Shown piece after piece: positions 54,448 through 64,000 of a DNA stretch of 64,000 nucleotides (positions are counted from its first letter, which is position 1; every line of letters starts with the position of its first letter). The stretch spans positions 62,001-126,000 of the forward strand of contig NZ_OPYN01000063.1 in NCBI RefSeq assembly GCF_900277125.1. The letters are read 5' to 3'. This stretch comes from Pseudomonas inefficax (GTDB lineage: Bacteria; Pseudomonadota; Gammaproteobacteria; Pseudomonadales; Pseudomonadaceae). The position numbers and the translations under genes are program-made. The notes below the pieces were generated by a model that had not been told where the DNA came from, did no database searches, and was given only the letters and a program-made list of their open reading frames with translations.

Positions 54448-55185
54448 GTGAATATAATCGATAAAAAAGTTGTTGAGCAGATTAGCTATATGCCAGAGAA
54501 ACGCGGTAGTTACGAAATTGATAACTATTTGCTCGGCGAAACCGGGAAGTCGCTTAAACCCGGCTGCTGGGTACGAGGCGCGACCATATATGGGGACATG
54601 TGGATCTGGAACCAGAACTGGGGAACCTACAGCCTACCGGTGTTTGCCTACCTTGAACATATGCAGACGGTTCGTATACCAAGCGCGACCAAATACACTC
54701 ACGCCGTTGAGGTTACGGAAGGGTTCAGCTCATCTGTTACCCAAACTTCAGAGGTCGAGCTGTCTGTAGGCGGCGGATTCGTGGCGCTAGGCGCTGGAGG
54801 TGTGAAGCTCTCCAGCAGTTATACCGAAGGCATTCATGGATCGAACAAACGTATGGAGTCATTTGAGATTCAGGGGCCGGGGATTTATAACTTCTATCAA
54901 ATGCACATGGTTTTTGCGCACAAGGCTACATCTGCAGGCCATCTGAATGAGCTGTTCCGGTATTCCCAAGTGGCCACGCATGAAAGCGGGCGGGAGGATT
55001 TGTGTTTCCTCACCTCTATAGCAACTGACACTGTCGTTCCGGTCCCGGTCGATTCGTCGATAACGCCACTGGGTTGGCATGAGATCCAAAGGGCTGTGCT
55101 GATGAACAATTACAAGGCTTCGGACAATAGTGGCCAGTGGCTGTTCCATTATAGCGCATACCATCGGCCTGGTTCGCGCTATTGA
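54448..55185 (+). CDS. monalysin-like beta-pore-forming toxin
   Basis: A 245-residue protein that resembles, from memory, monalysin of Pseudomonas entomophila (271 residues), a cyclic beta-pore-forming toxin damaging insect gut cells. Matching blocks are PGCWVRGATIYGDMWI and NWGTYSLPVFAYLE (about residues 38-70), QGPGIYNFYQM, VFAHKATSAG (142-164), and a C-terminal block with ITPLGWHEIQRAVLM (205-219) and SAYHRPGSRY. Residues about 85-140 alternate Ser/Thr with hydrophobics around a glycine-rich turn (VGGGFVALGAGG), as expected of a membrane-inserting hairpin. The GTG at 54448 is six bases after AGGAG; an in-frame ATG at 54415 would add 11 residues. There is no signal peptide. Codon use is AT-richer than in neighbours, which suggests transfer. 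Confidence 0.82.
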   Translation: MNIIDKKVVEQISYMPEKRGSYEIDNYLLGETGKSLKPGCWVRGATIYGDMWIWNQNWGTYSLPVFAYLEHMQTVRIPSATKYTHAVEVTEGFSSSVTQTSEVELSVGGGFVALGAGGVKLSSSYTEGIHGSNKRMESFEIQGPGIYNFYQMHMVFAHKATSAGHLNELFRYSQVATHESGREDLCFLTSIATDTVVPVPVDSSITPLGWHEIQRAVLMNNYKASDNSGQWLFHYSAYHRPGSRY

Positions 55186-55216
55186 TTGTTGCCCTGTCCG
55201 AAGGGGCAGCATCGAC

Positions 55217-55258
55217 CAATAAAAAATCCCGCATCACAGGATCCGGGATTTTTTATTG
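55217..55258. terminator. bidirectional terminator between the toxin-like gene and leuA
   Basis: A perfect 15-bp stem, CAATAAAAAATCCCG with its complement, has a 12-base loop. Its T-rich arm serves both strands, so it can end the toxin transcript (32 bases after the stop) and leuA (10 bases after its stop). Confidence 0.93.
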
Positions 55259-55267
55259 TAGTTTGGC

Positions 55268-56941
55268 TCAGGCCGCTTTTGCTTCTTGCTGGCTCAGCGA
55301 GCGGTTCAGCGCGCTGAACAGCGCCTTGAAGCTGGCCGTGGTGATGTTTTCATCGATGCCCACGCCATGCACCGGGCGGCCACCGGCCACGCGCAGTTCG
55401 ATGTAGGCCGCAGCCTTGGCATTAGTACCTGCACCAATGGCGTGCTCGTTGTAGTCCATGATTTCTACCGCAATTGGCAGGCCGGCAACCAGTGCTTCCA
55501 GTGCGCCGTTGCCCTTGCCGCGCCAGTGCAGGGTGGTTTCGCCTTCACCGGCGACTTCCACTTCCACGGCACTGTGGCCGTTCTCTTCCTGCAGGCGGTG
55601 GCTGACCAGCGCGTAAGGGGCGTTGGCCTGGAGGTATTCCTTGTGCAACAGGCTGTAGATCTGCTGAGCGGTCATTTCCAGGCCCAGGCGGTCGGTTTCA
55701 CCCTGTACCACCTGGCTAAATTCGATCTGCATGCGGCGTGGCAGGCTGATGCCGTATTCCTGTTCGAGCAGGTAGGTGATACCGCCTTTGCCCGACTGGC
55801 TGTTGACGCGGATCACTGCCTCGTAGCTGCGACCAATGTCGGCCGGGTCGATCGGCAAGTAAGGGACTTCCCACAGTTCGCCTTCCTGCTGCTTGGCGAA
55901 GCCTTTGCGGATGGCATCCTGGTGCGAGCCGGAGAACGCGGTGTGAACCAGGTCGCCCACGTATGGGTGGCGTGGGTGCACCGGCAGCTGGTTGCACTCT
56001 TCGACTACCTTGCGCACGCCGTCGATGTCGGAAAAGTCCAGCAGCGGGTCGATGCCCTGGGTGTAGAGGTTCAATGCCAGGGTCACCAGGTCGACGTTAC
56101 CGGTACGCTCGCCGTTGCCGAACAGGCAGCCTTCAGCGCGATCGGCACCGGCCATCAGGCCCAGTTCGGTGGCGGCAATGCCGGTGCCACGGTCGTTGTG
56201 GCAGTGCAGGCTGATGATCACGCTGTCGCGACGGCTGACATTACGGCAGAACCACTCGATCTGGTCGGCGTAGATGTTCGGGGTGGACACTTCCACGGTG
56301 GCCGGCAGGTTGAGGATGATCTTGTGCTCGGGGGTCGGGTTCCACACCTCGATCACCGCATCGCAGACTTCCTTGGCGAACTCCATCTCGGTGGCGCTGA
56401 AGGTTTCCGGCGAGTATTGGAAGGTCCACTGGGTTTCAGGCTGTTGGGCGGCGTACTTGACGAACAGCTTGGCTGCGTTCACCGCGATGTCCTTCACGCC
56501 TTGCTTGTCCTGGTTGAAGACGATGCGGCGGAACGACGGGCTGGTGGCGTTGTACAGGTGGACGATGGCCTTCTTCGCCCCGCGCAGCGACTCGAAGGTG
56601 CGGGCGATGAGGTCTTCACGGGCCTGGGTGAGCACCTGGATGGTGGTGTCGTCCGGGATGTGGCCGTCTTCGATCAGCATGCGCACGAAGTCGAAATCGG
56701 TCTGCGAGGCGGACGGGAACGAGGCTTCGATTTCCTTTACGCCAACCTGCACCAGGGTCTTCCAGAAACGCAGCTTCTTCTCCGAATCCATTGGCTCGAT
56801 CAGCGACTGGTTGCCATCACGCAGGTCGGAACTGCACCAGATTGGCGCGGCAGTGATGGTCTTCGACGGCCAGGTACGGTCAGGCAGGTCGATGGTCGGG
56901 AAAGCGCGGTATTTCTTCGAAGGGTCTTTGAGCATGGTCAT
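55268..56941 (-). CDS. leuA: 2-isopropylmalate synthase
   Basis: A 557-residue LeuA of the long (type 2) class. It condenses acetyl-CoA with 2-ketoisovalerate, the first step of leucine synthesis. The N-terminal TIM barrel has [18 protein letters not shown] and the metal-binding HCHNDRGTG, and a C-terminal LeuA dimer/allosteric domain follows (about residues 425-550), where leucine inhibits. A short leucine-rich leader ORF lies upstream on the same strand. Confidence 0.97.
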   Translation of the reverse strand: MTMLKDPSKKYRAFPTIDLPDRTWPSKTITAAPIWCSSDLRDGNQSLIEPMDSEKKLRFWKTLVQVGVKEIEASFPSASQTDFDFVRMLIEDGHIPDDTTIQVLTQAREDLIARTFESLRGAKKAIVHLYNATSPSFRRIVFNQDKQGVKDIAVNAAKLFVKYAAQQPETQWTFQYSPETFSATEMEFAKEVCDAVIEVWNPTPEHKIILNLPATVEVSTPNIYADQIEWFCRNVSRRDSVIISLHCHNDRGTGIAATELGLMAGADRAEGCLFGNGERTGNVDLVTLALNLYTQGIDPLLDFSDIDGVRKVVEECNQLPVHPRHPYVGDLVHTAFSGSHQDAIRKGFAKQQEGELWEVPYLPIDPADIGRSYEAVIRVNSQSGKGGITYLLEQEYGISLPRRMQIEFSQVVQGETDRLGLEMTAQQIYSLLHKEYLQANAPYALVSHRLQEENGHSAVEVEVAGEGETTLHWRGKGNGALEALVAGLPIAVEIMDYNEHAIGAGTNAKAAAYIELRVAGGRPVHGVGIDENITTASFKALFSALNRSLSQQEAKAA

Positions 56942-57017
56942 GGAAGCAATCCTTTTGTGTGCGGCCGAGATCGGGCCTGCCGGGCGATAACGAGATGTAA
57001 AGGCGAGGCGACGCGAT

Positions 57018-57095
57018 TCAGCCTGGTAGTCGGGCGCTGACCAGGCAGAGGCTGCGATGTTGTCGGAGCAGGATGAGGGTGCTGAAGGTTTTCAT
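57018..57095 (-). CDS. leucine-rich leader peptide of leuA
   Basis: A 25-codon ORF starting [18 protein letters not shown]. Six of its 25 residues are leucine (positions 7, 9, 10, 16, 18 and 23). It lies 76 bases upstream of the leuA ATG on the same strand, with a weak AGGG ribosome site. It overlaps a 7-bp hairpin, GCCTGGT with ACCAGGC (57021-57046). This is the arrangement of ribosome-mediated attenuation: scarcity of leucyl-tRNA would stall the ribosome and change the downstream fold. I do not see a classical T-run terminator before leuA, so the exact switch is unclear. Confidence 0.72.
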   Translation of the reverse strand: MKTFSTLILLRQHRSLCLVSARLPG

Positions 57096-57266
57096 GCTTT
57101 CAACCCTAACCAGTGGGGTGGGGGATGGCAAGCGTTCAGAAAAAATTGAGAGGAATGCTTAAAAAATGCCGATAGGCGAGATTTTATGGCTCTATTTTAT
57201 TTGAGGGTTCTTTATTTTTGCGCGGTATTTTTCGATGGCGCAACACAGTTGAACTGATGTCGACTG

Positions 57267-57350
57267 TGCTGGCCCTTTCGCGGGTAAACCCGCTCCCACA
57301 GGTGCAGCGCTATCCCTGTGGGAGCGGGTTTACCCGCGAAAGGGCCAGCA
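57267..57350. repeat. REP inverted pair
   Basis: Perfectly opposed 36-base arms at 57267-57302 and 57315-57350 with a 12-base loop, one of the tightest REP hairpins in the window. Confidence 0.92.
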
Positions 57351-57365
57351 CTGCCAACGCAAATC

Positions 57366-58193
57366 TCAGGGCTGGAACGCCCCAATGAAAATCGCCGGAT
57401 CCACCCGCGCATCATTCAGGCTGACGTTCCAGTGCATGTGCGGCCCGGTAGCCCGCCCGGTCGAGCCCACACGCCCGACCACTTCGCCCCGGCGCAGCTG
57501 CTGCCCAACCTGCACATCGATCTTCGACATATGGCAGAACATGCTGATGAAGCCCTGCCCATGGTCGACGAACACCGTGCGGCCATTGAAGAAATAATCG
57601 CCCACCAGTATCACCTTGCCATTGGCCGGGGTCTTGATCGGCGTGCCTGCCGGCACCGCGAAATCCAGCCCGGCATGTGGGTTGCGCTCTTCGCCATTGA
57701 AGAAGCGGCGCACGCCGAACTTGCTCGACAGCGGGCCGCTGACTGGCTTGTCGAGGATCAGGTTGCTGGGCAGGGTCGGGCTGAAGCTGCGGTAAGCCTT
57801 TATCTGCTCGGCCAGCTCACGGTCGATGCGCTTGAGGTCGGCCGGGTTCGGGTTGACCTGGCGGGTGTTCTTCAGGGTGATGCGCTGCTCGGGGTACTTT
57901 TTATTACCTACGCTGAAAGGCAGGGTACGGCCGCCCTGGCTCAGCACCGCAGTGCCGGGCTTTTGGGTCAGCGGGATGCCGACGATGGCCAGCCAGTTTT
58001 CCTGCTCCTTCACCACCAGCACCGGTTTGCCGTCGAAGCGGGCGCTGGGCGCGCTGGCTGCGGGGCCAAGGTCGACCACCGCCACGCCGCCGGGTACCGG
58101 CTTGTTCAGCGTGCGGGTGATGTAGCTGGCCTGGGCGCCACCGGCCAATAACAGGAGGGAAAGGGCAAGCAGGGGCGCGAGCAGGCGGGGCAT
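57366..58193 (-). CDS. M23-family peptidoglycan metalloendopeptidase
   Basis: A 275-residue secreted protein with a signal peptide (cleavage near GAQAS, residue 23). A beta-rich N-terminal domain of about 100 residues precedes a LytM/M23 domain with zinc ligands H173 and D177 (NPHAGLDF), catalytic H221 and ligand H254 (GPHMHWN). All are intact, so it should be active on peptide cross-links of the cell wall rather than a degenerate EnvC/NlpD-type activator. It starts four bases after the xseA stop. Confidence 0.9.
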   Translation of the reverse strand: MPRLLAPLLALSLLLLAGGAQASYITRTLNKPVPGGVAVVDLGPAASAPSARFDGKPVLVVKEQENWLAIVGIPLTQKPGTAVLSQGGRTLPFSVGNKKYPEQRITLKNTRQVNPNPADLKRIDRELAEQIKAYRSFSPTLPSNLILDKPVSGPLSSKFGVRRFFNGEERNPHAGLDFAVPAGTPIKTPANGKVILVGDYFFNGRTVFVDHGQGFISMFCHMSKIDVQVGQQLRRGEVVGRVGSTGRATGPHMHWNVSLNDARVDPAIFIGAFQP

Positions 58194-58196
58194 GTG

Positions 58197-59576
58197 TCAG
58201 TCCAGAAGTGAGAGGGTGACCGGGGTCAGGTGGTTGTCTTCGACCCGCACCAACAGCTCGCCTTCGTTCAGGCGGGCAGTCAGGCGCTGGCCGTTGCGGG
58301 TCTGTTCGGCGCTGCGGATGGCCTGGCCCTGTTCGTCCAGCAGGATGCTGTAGCCGCGGGCGAGGGTGGCCAGCGGGCTGACCACCTGCAGCGTCTGCAA
58401 CTGGGCCTGGAAGCGCTGGCGACGGTCCTTCAGCACTTCGCGCATGGCCCGTGGCAGGCGCTCGGCCAGGCTTTCCAGGCGTTGGCCCAGCAGTTTCAGA
58501 GTGCGCCCCGGATGCTGCGCGGCCAAGCGAGTATCCAGGCGTGCCAGCAACTGATGGCGCTGGTTGAGGTTGAGCATGAATGCACGGCGCAGGCGCATGT
58601 CCAGGTCGTCCAGGCGCTGGGCCTGCTGGCGCAGGCGCTCGCCCGGATGGCGCAGGCGTCGGGTCAGCGACTCCAGGCGCAGGCGGTCGTGGGTCAGGCG
58701 GTTCTGCATGCGCAGCAACAGGCGCCGTTGCAGGCCATCCAGGCGTTGCTGCAGGCCACTGTTGTCGGGGGCCAGCAGTTCGGCAGCGGCAGAAGGGGTG
58801 GGGGCGCGCACGTCGGCGACGAAGTCGCTGATCGATACATCGGTCTCATGGCCCACAGCGCTGACAATCGGCGTGACACAAGCTGCCACGGCCCTCGCCA
58901 CGGCTTCTTCGTTGAAGCACCACAGGTCTTCCAGCGAGCCGCCGCCCCGGGCCAGGATCAGCGCATCGAACCCGAGGCTGTCGGCCAGGCGGATGGCGCG
59001 CACGATCTGGGCAATGGCTTCGCGGCCCTGTACTGCGGTGGGGACCAGGTTCAGTTCCACCTGCGGGGCACGGCGACCGAACACACTGATGATGTCGCGG
59101 ATCACCGCACCAGTGGGTGAGGTAATGATGCCGATGCGCTGCGGGTGGGCCGGCAGCGGCCGCTTGCGTTCGGCGCTGAACAGCCCCTCGGCACCGAGCT
59201 TCTCCTTCAATGCCTCGAAGGCCAGGCGCAGGGCGCCGTCGCCGGCCGGCTCGACGGTGTCGAGAATCAGCTGGTAATCACCACGCCCCTCGAACAGCGA
59301 AACCTTGCCGCGTACCCGTACCGCCAGGCCATCGCGAAGGGCCTGGCGCACCCGGTTGGCGTTCTGCCGGAACAGCGCGCAGCGCACCTGTGCGCCGCTG
59401 TCCTTCAGGGTGAAGTACATGTGGCCGGACGCAGGGCGGGCGAGGTTGGATATCTCGCCTTCTACCCACACGCTGCGGAACACATCTTCCAGCAGCACAC
59501 GGGCGCGGCCGTTGAGTTGGCTGACGGTAAGGACCTCGCGGTCCAGGCCGAGTCGTTCGAAAGGGTCTCTGATCAT
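58197..59576 (-). CDS. xseA: exodeoxyribonuclease VII large subunit
   Basis: A 459-residue nuclease subunit. An N-terminal OB fold (LTVSQLNGRARVLLEDVF, then VWVEGEISNLARPASGHMYF) is followed by the catalytic domain (GIITSPTGAVIRDI; LARGGGSLEDLWCFNEE) and a long coiled-coil tail. With XseB it degrades single-stranded DNA. The start MIRDPFERLGLDREVL at 59576 is the family N-terminus; the frame upstream reads into REP sequence. Confidence 0.95.
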   Translation of the reverse strand: MIRDPFERLGLDREVLTVSQLNGRARVLLEDVFRSVWVEGEISNLARPASGHMYFTLKDSGAQVRCALFRQNANRVRQALRDGLAVRVRGKVSLFEGRGDYQLILDTVEPAGDGALRLAFEALKEKLGAEGLFSAERKRPLPAHPQRIGIITSPTGAVIRDIISVFGRRAPQVELNLVPTAVQGREAIAQIVRAIRLADSLGFDALILARGGGSLEDLWCFNEEAVARAVAACVTPIVSAVGHETDVSISDFVADVRAPTPSAAAELLAPDNSGLQQRLDGLQRRLLLRMQNRLTHDRLRLESLTRRLRHPGERLRQQAQRLDDLDMRLRRAFMLNLNQRHQLLARLDTRLAAQHPGRTLKLLGQRLESLAERLPRAMREVLKDRRQRFQAQLQTLQVVSPLATLARGYSILLDEQGQAIRSAEQTRNGQRLTARLNEGELLVRVEDNHLTPVTLSLLD

Positions 59577-59908
59577 GGCGGGCATCATAAAGGACATCGG
59601 CCCCGGTTGTCTGTCCTGGCCCCATCGCCGGCAAGCCAGCTCCCACAGGGACATCATAAGGCCCAGCCAAAGCGATACCTGTGGGAGCAACTGTCTTGAA
59701 TATCTCTTCAAGCCAGCACTGGCCCTTGTAGGAGCGGCCTTGTGTCGCGATAGGCCGCGCAGCGGCCCCGGCAATCTTTGCTGCGAAGCTGAAAACCTGG
59801 GGCCGCTTCGCGCCCCATCGCGACACAAGGCCGCTCCTACAGGTATTTGCGCATGGCTTGAGACCGGTGTGGTCGAGGTGGGAACCGGCTTGCCGGCGAT
59901 GGGATCCT
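59577..59908. other. intergenic region filled with REP sequence
   Basis: 332 bases between xseA and the LysR gene's end. It holds a decayed REP pair (about 59617-59689, with CCGGCAAGCCAGCTCCCACA and GTGGGAGCAA) and an intact second-type pair. No gene is visible. Confidence 0.8.
59727..59842. repeat. REP inverted pair (GTAGGAGCGGCC type)
   Basis: Arms at 59727-59769 and 59799-59842, near-perfect complements, with a further short GC-rich dyad in each inner end. Confidence 0.9.
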
Positions 59909-60787
59909 TCAGGCCTGCATCGCCGTCACGAACTGGCGCACCATCGAACCTGCATCACGCCTGCAGGCCATCGCTACAGTACTTTCACCCCCACCTTCCA
60001 GCGCCACGAAGCTGACTGAGGCTGGCGCAATCTCGCGCATGCATTCCGGCAACAACGCTACTCCAAAACCGGCCTGAATCAGCTGCAACTGGGTGGTCTT
60101 GCGCGACAGCACCTGCGCCGCGCGCGGGAAAAAGCCCGCCTCCATGCACATCGAGGCCGACAGGTAGCTCAGTCCGCCACGGTCCCGGTGCGGAATGGAA
60201 ATGAAGCGCTCTTCCCGCAGCTGTTCCAGTCTCACCTGTGGCGCGCTGGCCAAGGGATGACCGGCGGCGACCGCCAGCAGCAGGGGTTCGCTGAACAGTT
60301 CATGCAGCAGCACCCCTTCATGCTGGCGCAGCACCGGCAAGCGCAACAGGCCGATATCCAGCCGCCCGGCAGCGATATCCTCCAGCTGCGCCTCCGACGA
60401 CTGCTGCGCAATCTCCAGCGCAATCCCCGGGTTGCCCTGCAGGTAGCCGCCCAGGCGAGCCAGCAACGGGCCAGTCAGCGGCACGGTACTGGAGTGGTTC
60501 AGGCGCAGGCTGCCTTGCAACCCTTCGCCAATATCGCGGGTCACACGTTCCGCCTGCGCCAGGTCGGCCAGCAAGCGCCGCGCCCGTTCCAGCAAAGCCT
60601 GGCCGGCCAGGGTCAGGCGTGGCAGGCGCGCGGTGCGCTCGAACAGTGGCGTACCCAGTTGCTGCTCCAACTCCTTGATCTGCCGGCTCAGCGCCGACTG
60701 TGCGATATACAGTCGCTCGGCGGCAGCGCTGAAGCTGCCGCATTCGGCGATTTCCACGAAGTAACGCAACTGGCGGATCGACGTCAT
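59909..60787 (-). CDS. LysR-type transcriptional regulator
   Basis: A 292-residue LysR protein. The N-terminal winged helix is IRQLRYFVEIAECGSFSAAAERLYIAQSALSRQIKELEQ-type sequence at residues 4-42, followed by a periplasmic-binding-like effector domain. It is divergent from the TSUP transporter gene with 97 bases between, so that gene is its probable target. The effector is unknown. Confidence 0.9.
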   Translation of the reverse strand: MTSIRQLRYFVEIAECGSFSAAAERLYIAQSALSRQIKELEQQLGTPLFERTARLPRLTLAGQALLERARRLLADLAQAERVTRDIGEGLQGSLRLNHSSTVPLTGPLLARLGGYLQGNPGIALEIAQQSSEAQLEDIAAGRLDIGLLRLPVLRQHEGVLLHELFSEPLLLAVAAGHPLASAPQVRLEQLREERFISIPHRDRGGLSYLSASMCMEAGFFPRAAQVLSRKTTQLQLIQAGFGVALLPECMREIAPASVSFVALEGGGESTVAMACRRDAGSMVRQFVTAMQA

Positions 60788-60884
60788 GTCATGCCTTTTC
60801 GAGATGAGTGTGGCGATAAAGGCATATTAGTCGGCATGGCTCATGGCTGGCTAACCTTTGCCTGTCTTCCGAGGAATCGTTGCC

Positions 60885-61640
60885 ATGCTCGCCCAACTAT
60901 CGTTTTCCGGCCTTGACTGGCTACCCATCCTGCTTGGTGTAGGGGTTGCCTACATCGTCTTCGGTATCGCCGGTTTCGGCACCGCGCTGGTGGCCGGCCC
61001 AGTGCTGATCCACTTCATGCCGCTGTCGCGGATCATTCCGCTGCTGGTGCTGCTGGACTTCGTCGCAGCCTTCGGCAACCTGTTGCCCTCGCGCCGCGAT
61101 GTCGTGCGCGGCGAACTGCTGCGGCTACTGCCGTTCATGGCCATTGGCTGCACGCTGGGTGTGGTATTCCTGCTGCAGCTGAAGTCCGACGTGTTGCTGC
61201 TGCTGATGGGCCTGTTCGTCACGGCCTATGCGCTGTACGGGCTGGCGGTGAAGGTGCGGCCGGCCAGCCTGTCCGGTTTCTGGGCAATGCCCATGGGTAC
61301 GGCAGGCGGGCTGTTCGGTGCCTTGTTCGGCAGCGGCGGCTTCCTTTATGCGCTGTACTTGAGTGCACGGCTGGAGGCCAAGGAGCAGGTTCGCGCCACC
61401 CAGAGCGCGCTGATCAGTTGCAGTACCTTGGTGCGCCTGACGCTGTTCCTGATCGCTGGCGTCTATGCCGACCCAAGCCTGCTGCTACTCGCCGCCTGCC
61501 TGTTGCCGGTCATGCTTGTCGGCCTCTGGGCAGGGCGCAGGCTTACCCATCGGCTGTCCCGCGAAGCCTTCGTGCGCCTGGTCACGTGGCTGGTGCTGGC
61601 CAGCGGCCTGGCGTTGATCGGTCGCTATCTCAGCGCCTGA
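60885..61640 (+). CDS. TSUP (TauE/SafE) family membrane transporter
   Basis: A 251-residue protein with about eight hydrophobic segments and the TSUP repeat features GFGTALVAGPVLIHFMPL and GTAGGLFGALFGSGGFLYALYL. Family members export or import small sulfur-containing or organic anions; the substrate here cannot be inferred. The ATG at 60885 is chosen because GAGGAA lies eight bases upstream. It is divergent from a LysR regulator. Confidence 0.88.
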   Translation: MLAQLSFSGLDWLPILLGVGVAYIVFGIAGFGTALVAGPVLIHFMPLSRIIPLLVLLDFVAAFGNLLPSRRDVVRGELLRLLPFMAIGCTLGVVFLLQLKSDVLLLLMGLFVTAYALYGLAVKVRPASLSGFWAMPMGTAGGLFGALFGSGGFLYALYLSARLEAKEQVRATQSALISCSTLVRLTLFLIAGVYADPSLLLLAACLLPVMLVGLWAGRRLTHRLSREAFVRLVTWLVLASGLALIGRYLSA

Positions 61641-61691
61641 GCAGGCGGTAGAATTGCGCCATTACCGCAGTTTTTCAGGCTTGTCCCGTTC

Positions 61692-63805
<2,114 letters not shown>

Positions 63806-63826
63806 GGCTTCTAGCAATACAAGCAT

Positions 63827-63850
63827 GCGGGGCTGTCGTGACAGCCCCGC
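63827..63850 (+). terminator. GC-rich hairpin between guaB and guaA
   Basis: GCGGGGCTGTC and GACAGCCCCGC form an 11-base perfect dyad. It is followed by GTCGTTTCC rather than a T-run, so it is more likely a stabilising or partial-termination stem within the guaBA operon. Confidence 0.6.
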
Positions 63851-63883
63851 GTCGTTTCCGATTTCCACTGACGAGATTGAGTC

Positions 63884-64000
63884 ATGGCCCTCGACATTCA
63901 CGCTCACCGCATCCTGATCCTCGATTTCGGTTCCCAGTACACCCAGCTGATCGCCCGCCGCGTGCGCGAAATCGGCGTGTACTGCGAGCTGCATCCGTTC
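63884..64000 (+). CDS. guaA: GMP synthase (glutamine-hydrolysing), N-terminal part
   Basis: The first 39 codons of GuaA, cut by the window end. [20 protein letters not shown] followed by [19 protein letters not shown] is the start of the class I glutamine amidotransferase domain. The full enzyme converts XMP to GMP with ammonia from glutamine. Confidence 0.95.

Larger units (their letters stand above)
56942..57365. other. leuA leader and promoter region
   Basis: 424 bases. Nearest leuA is the leader ORF and its hairpin; then a 160-base AT-rich stretch (about 57100-57265) that should hold the leuA promoter; then a REP pair next to the M23 peptidase gene's end. A possible -35/-10 pair, TTGCCA-N17-TAGGGT on the minus strand (57128-57100), would start transcription nearly at the leader ATG and is uncertain. 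Confidence 0.6.

Noticed and set aside
57100..57128. TTGCCA-N17-TAGGGT as the leuA promoter
   Set aside because: The -10 match is poor and transcription would start almost at the leader ATG, leaving no ribosome site. Kept only as an uncertain note.

Overview
The window reads as chromosomal core of a Pseudomonas, most likely of the P. putida group. The evidence is the protein sequences themselves, the high GC content, the dense REP sequences of two types (GTGGGAGCGGG...CCCGCGAA and GTAGGAGCGGCC...TGTCGCGA), and a gene order that matches what I remember of P. putida KT2440 from ndpA/hupN through valS, lptFG, gcv, arc, the Hxu-like heme cluster and the glucose/Entner-Doudoroff cluster to guaBA. 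No tRNA, rRNA, CRISPR array, insertion sequence or prophage was recognised.

Layout. 1-12.7 kb holds housekeeping genes: an NTF2-like protein, a GIY-YIG protein, NdpA, HU (HupN), RlmF, ValS, HolC with a small partner, PepA, the LPS-export permeases LptF and LptG, an RDD membrane protein and a cold-shock protein. 13.0-22.2 kb holds the glycine cleavage/serine deaminase operon gcvH-gcvP-sdaA-gcvT, a GltS transporter and a TyrR-like sigma-54 activator (GcsR-like). A -24/-12 promoter and matching upstream dyads lie in front of gcvH. 22.4-29.6 kb is the arginine deiminase operon arcD-arcA-arcB-arcC plus a small gene, facing a divergent second arcD. 29.6-35.4 kb is a heme-iron cluster: FecI-type sigma factor under a Fur box, FecR, a TonB receptor with an STN domain, and a PigA/HemO-type heme oxygenase.

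35.5-54.3 kb is the glucose catabolism region. gap-1 diverges from edd-glk-gltR2-gtrS, followed by an AGE-family sugar isomerase, gtsABCD-oprB, a hexose-6-phosphate mutarotase, and hexR divergent from zwf-pgl-eda. Glucose crosses OprB, is imported by GtsABCD, is phosphorylated by Glk, and runs through Zwf, Pgl, Edd and Eda to pyruvate and glyceraldehyde-3-phosphate, which Gap-1 takes on. HexR-type dyads lie before edd/gap and before zwf.

54.4-55.2 kb is the one clearly foreign-looking gene. It is AT-richer, sits between two strong terminators, and encodes a 245-residue protein resembling the beta-pore-forming insect toxin monalysin of P. entomophila. It is the best candidate in the window for a little-described system. 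55.3-64 kb returns to housekeeping: leuA with a leucine-rich leader peptide, an M23 peptidase, xseA, a LysR/TSUP pair, an orphan CxxC protein, guaB and the start of guaA.

Sixteen REP loci, nearly all inverted pairs (REPIN/BIME type), fill many intergenic gaps. One contains a 73-bp tandem duplication, and one separates gtsA from gtsBCD.
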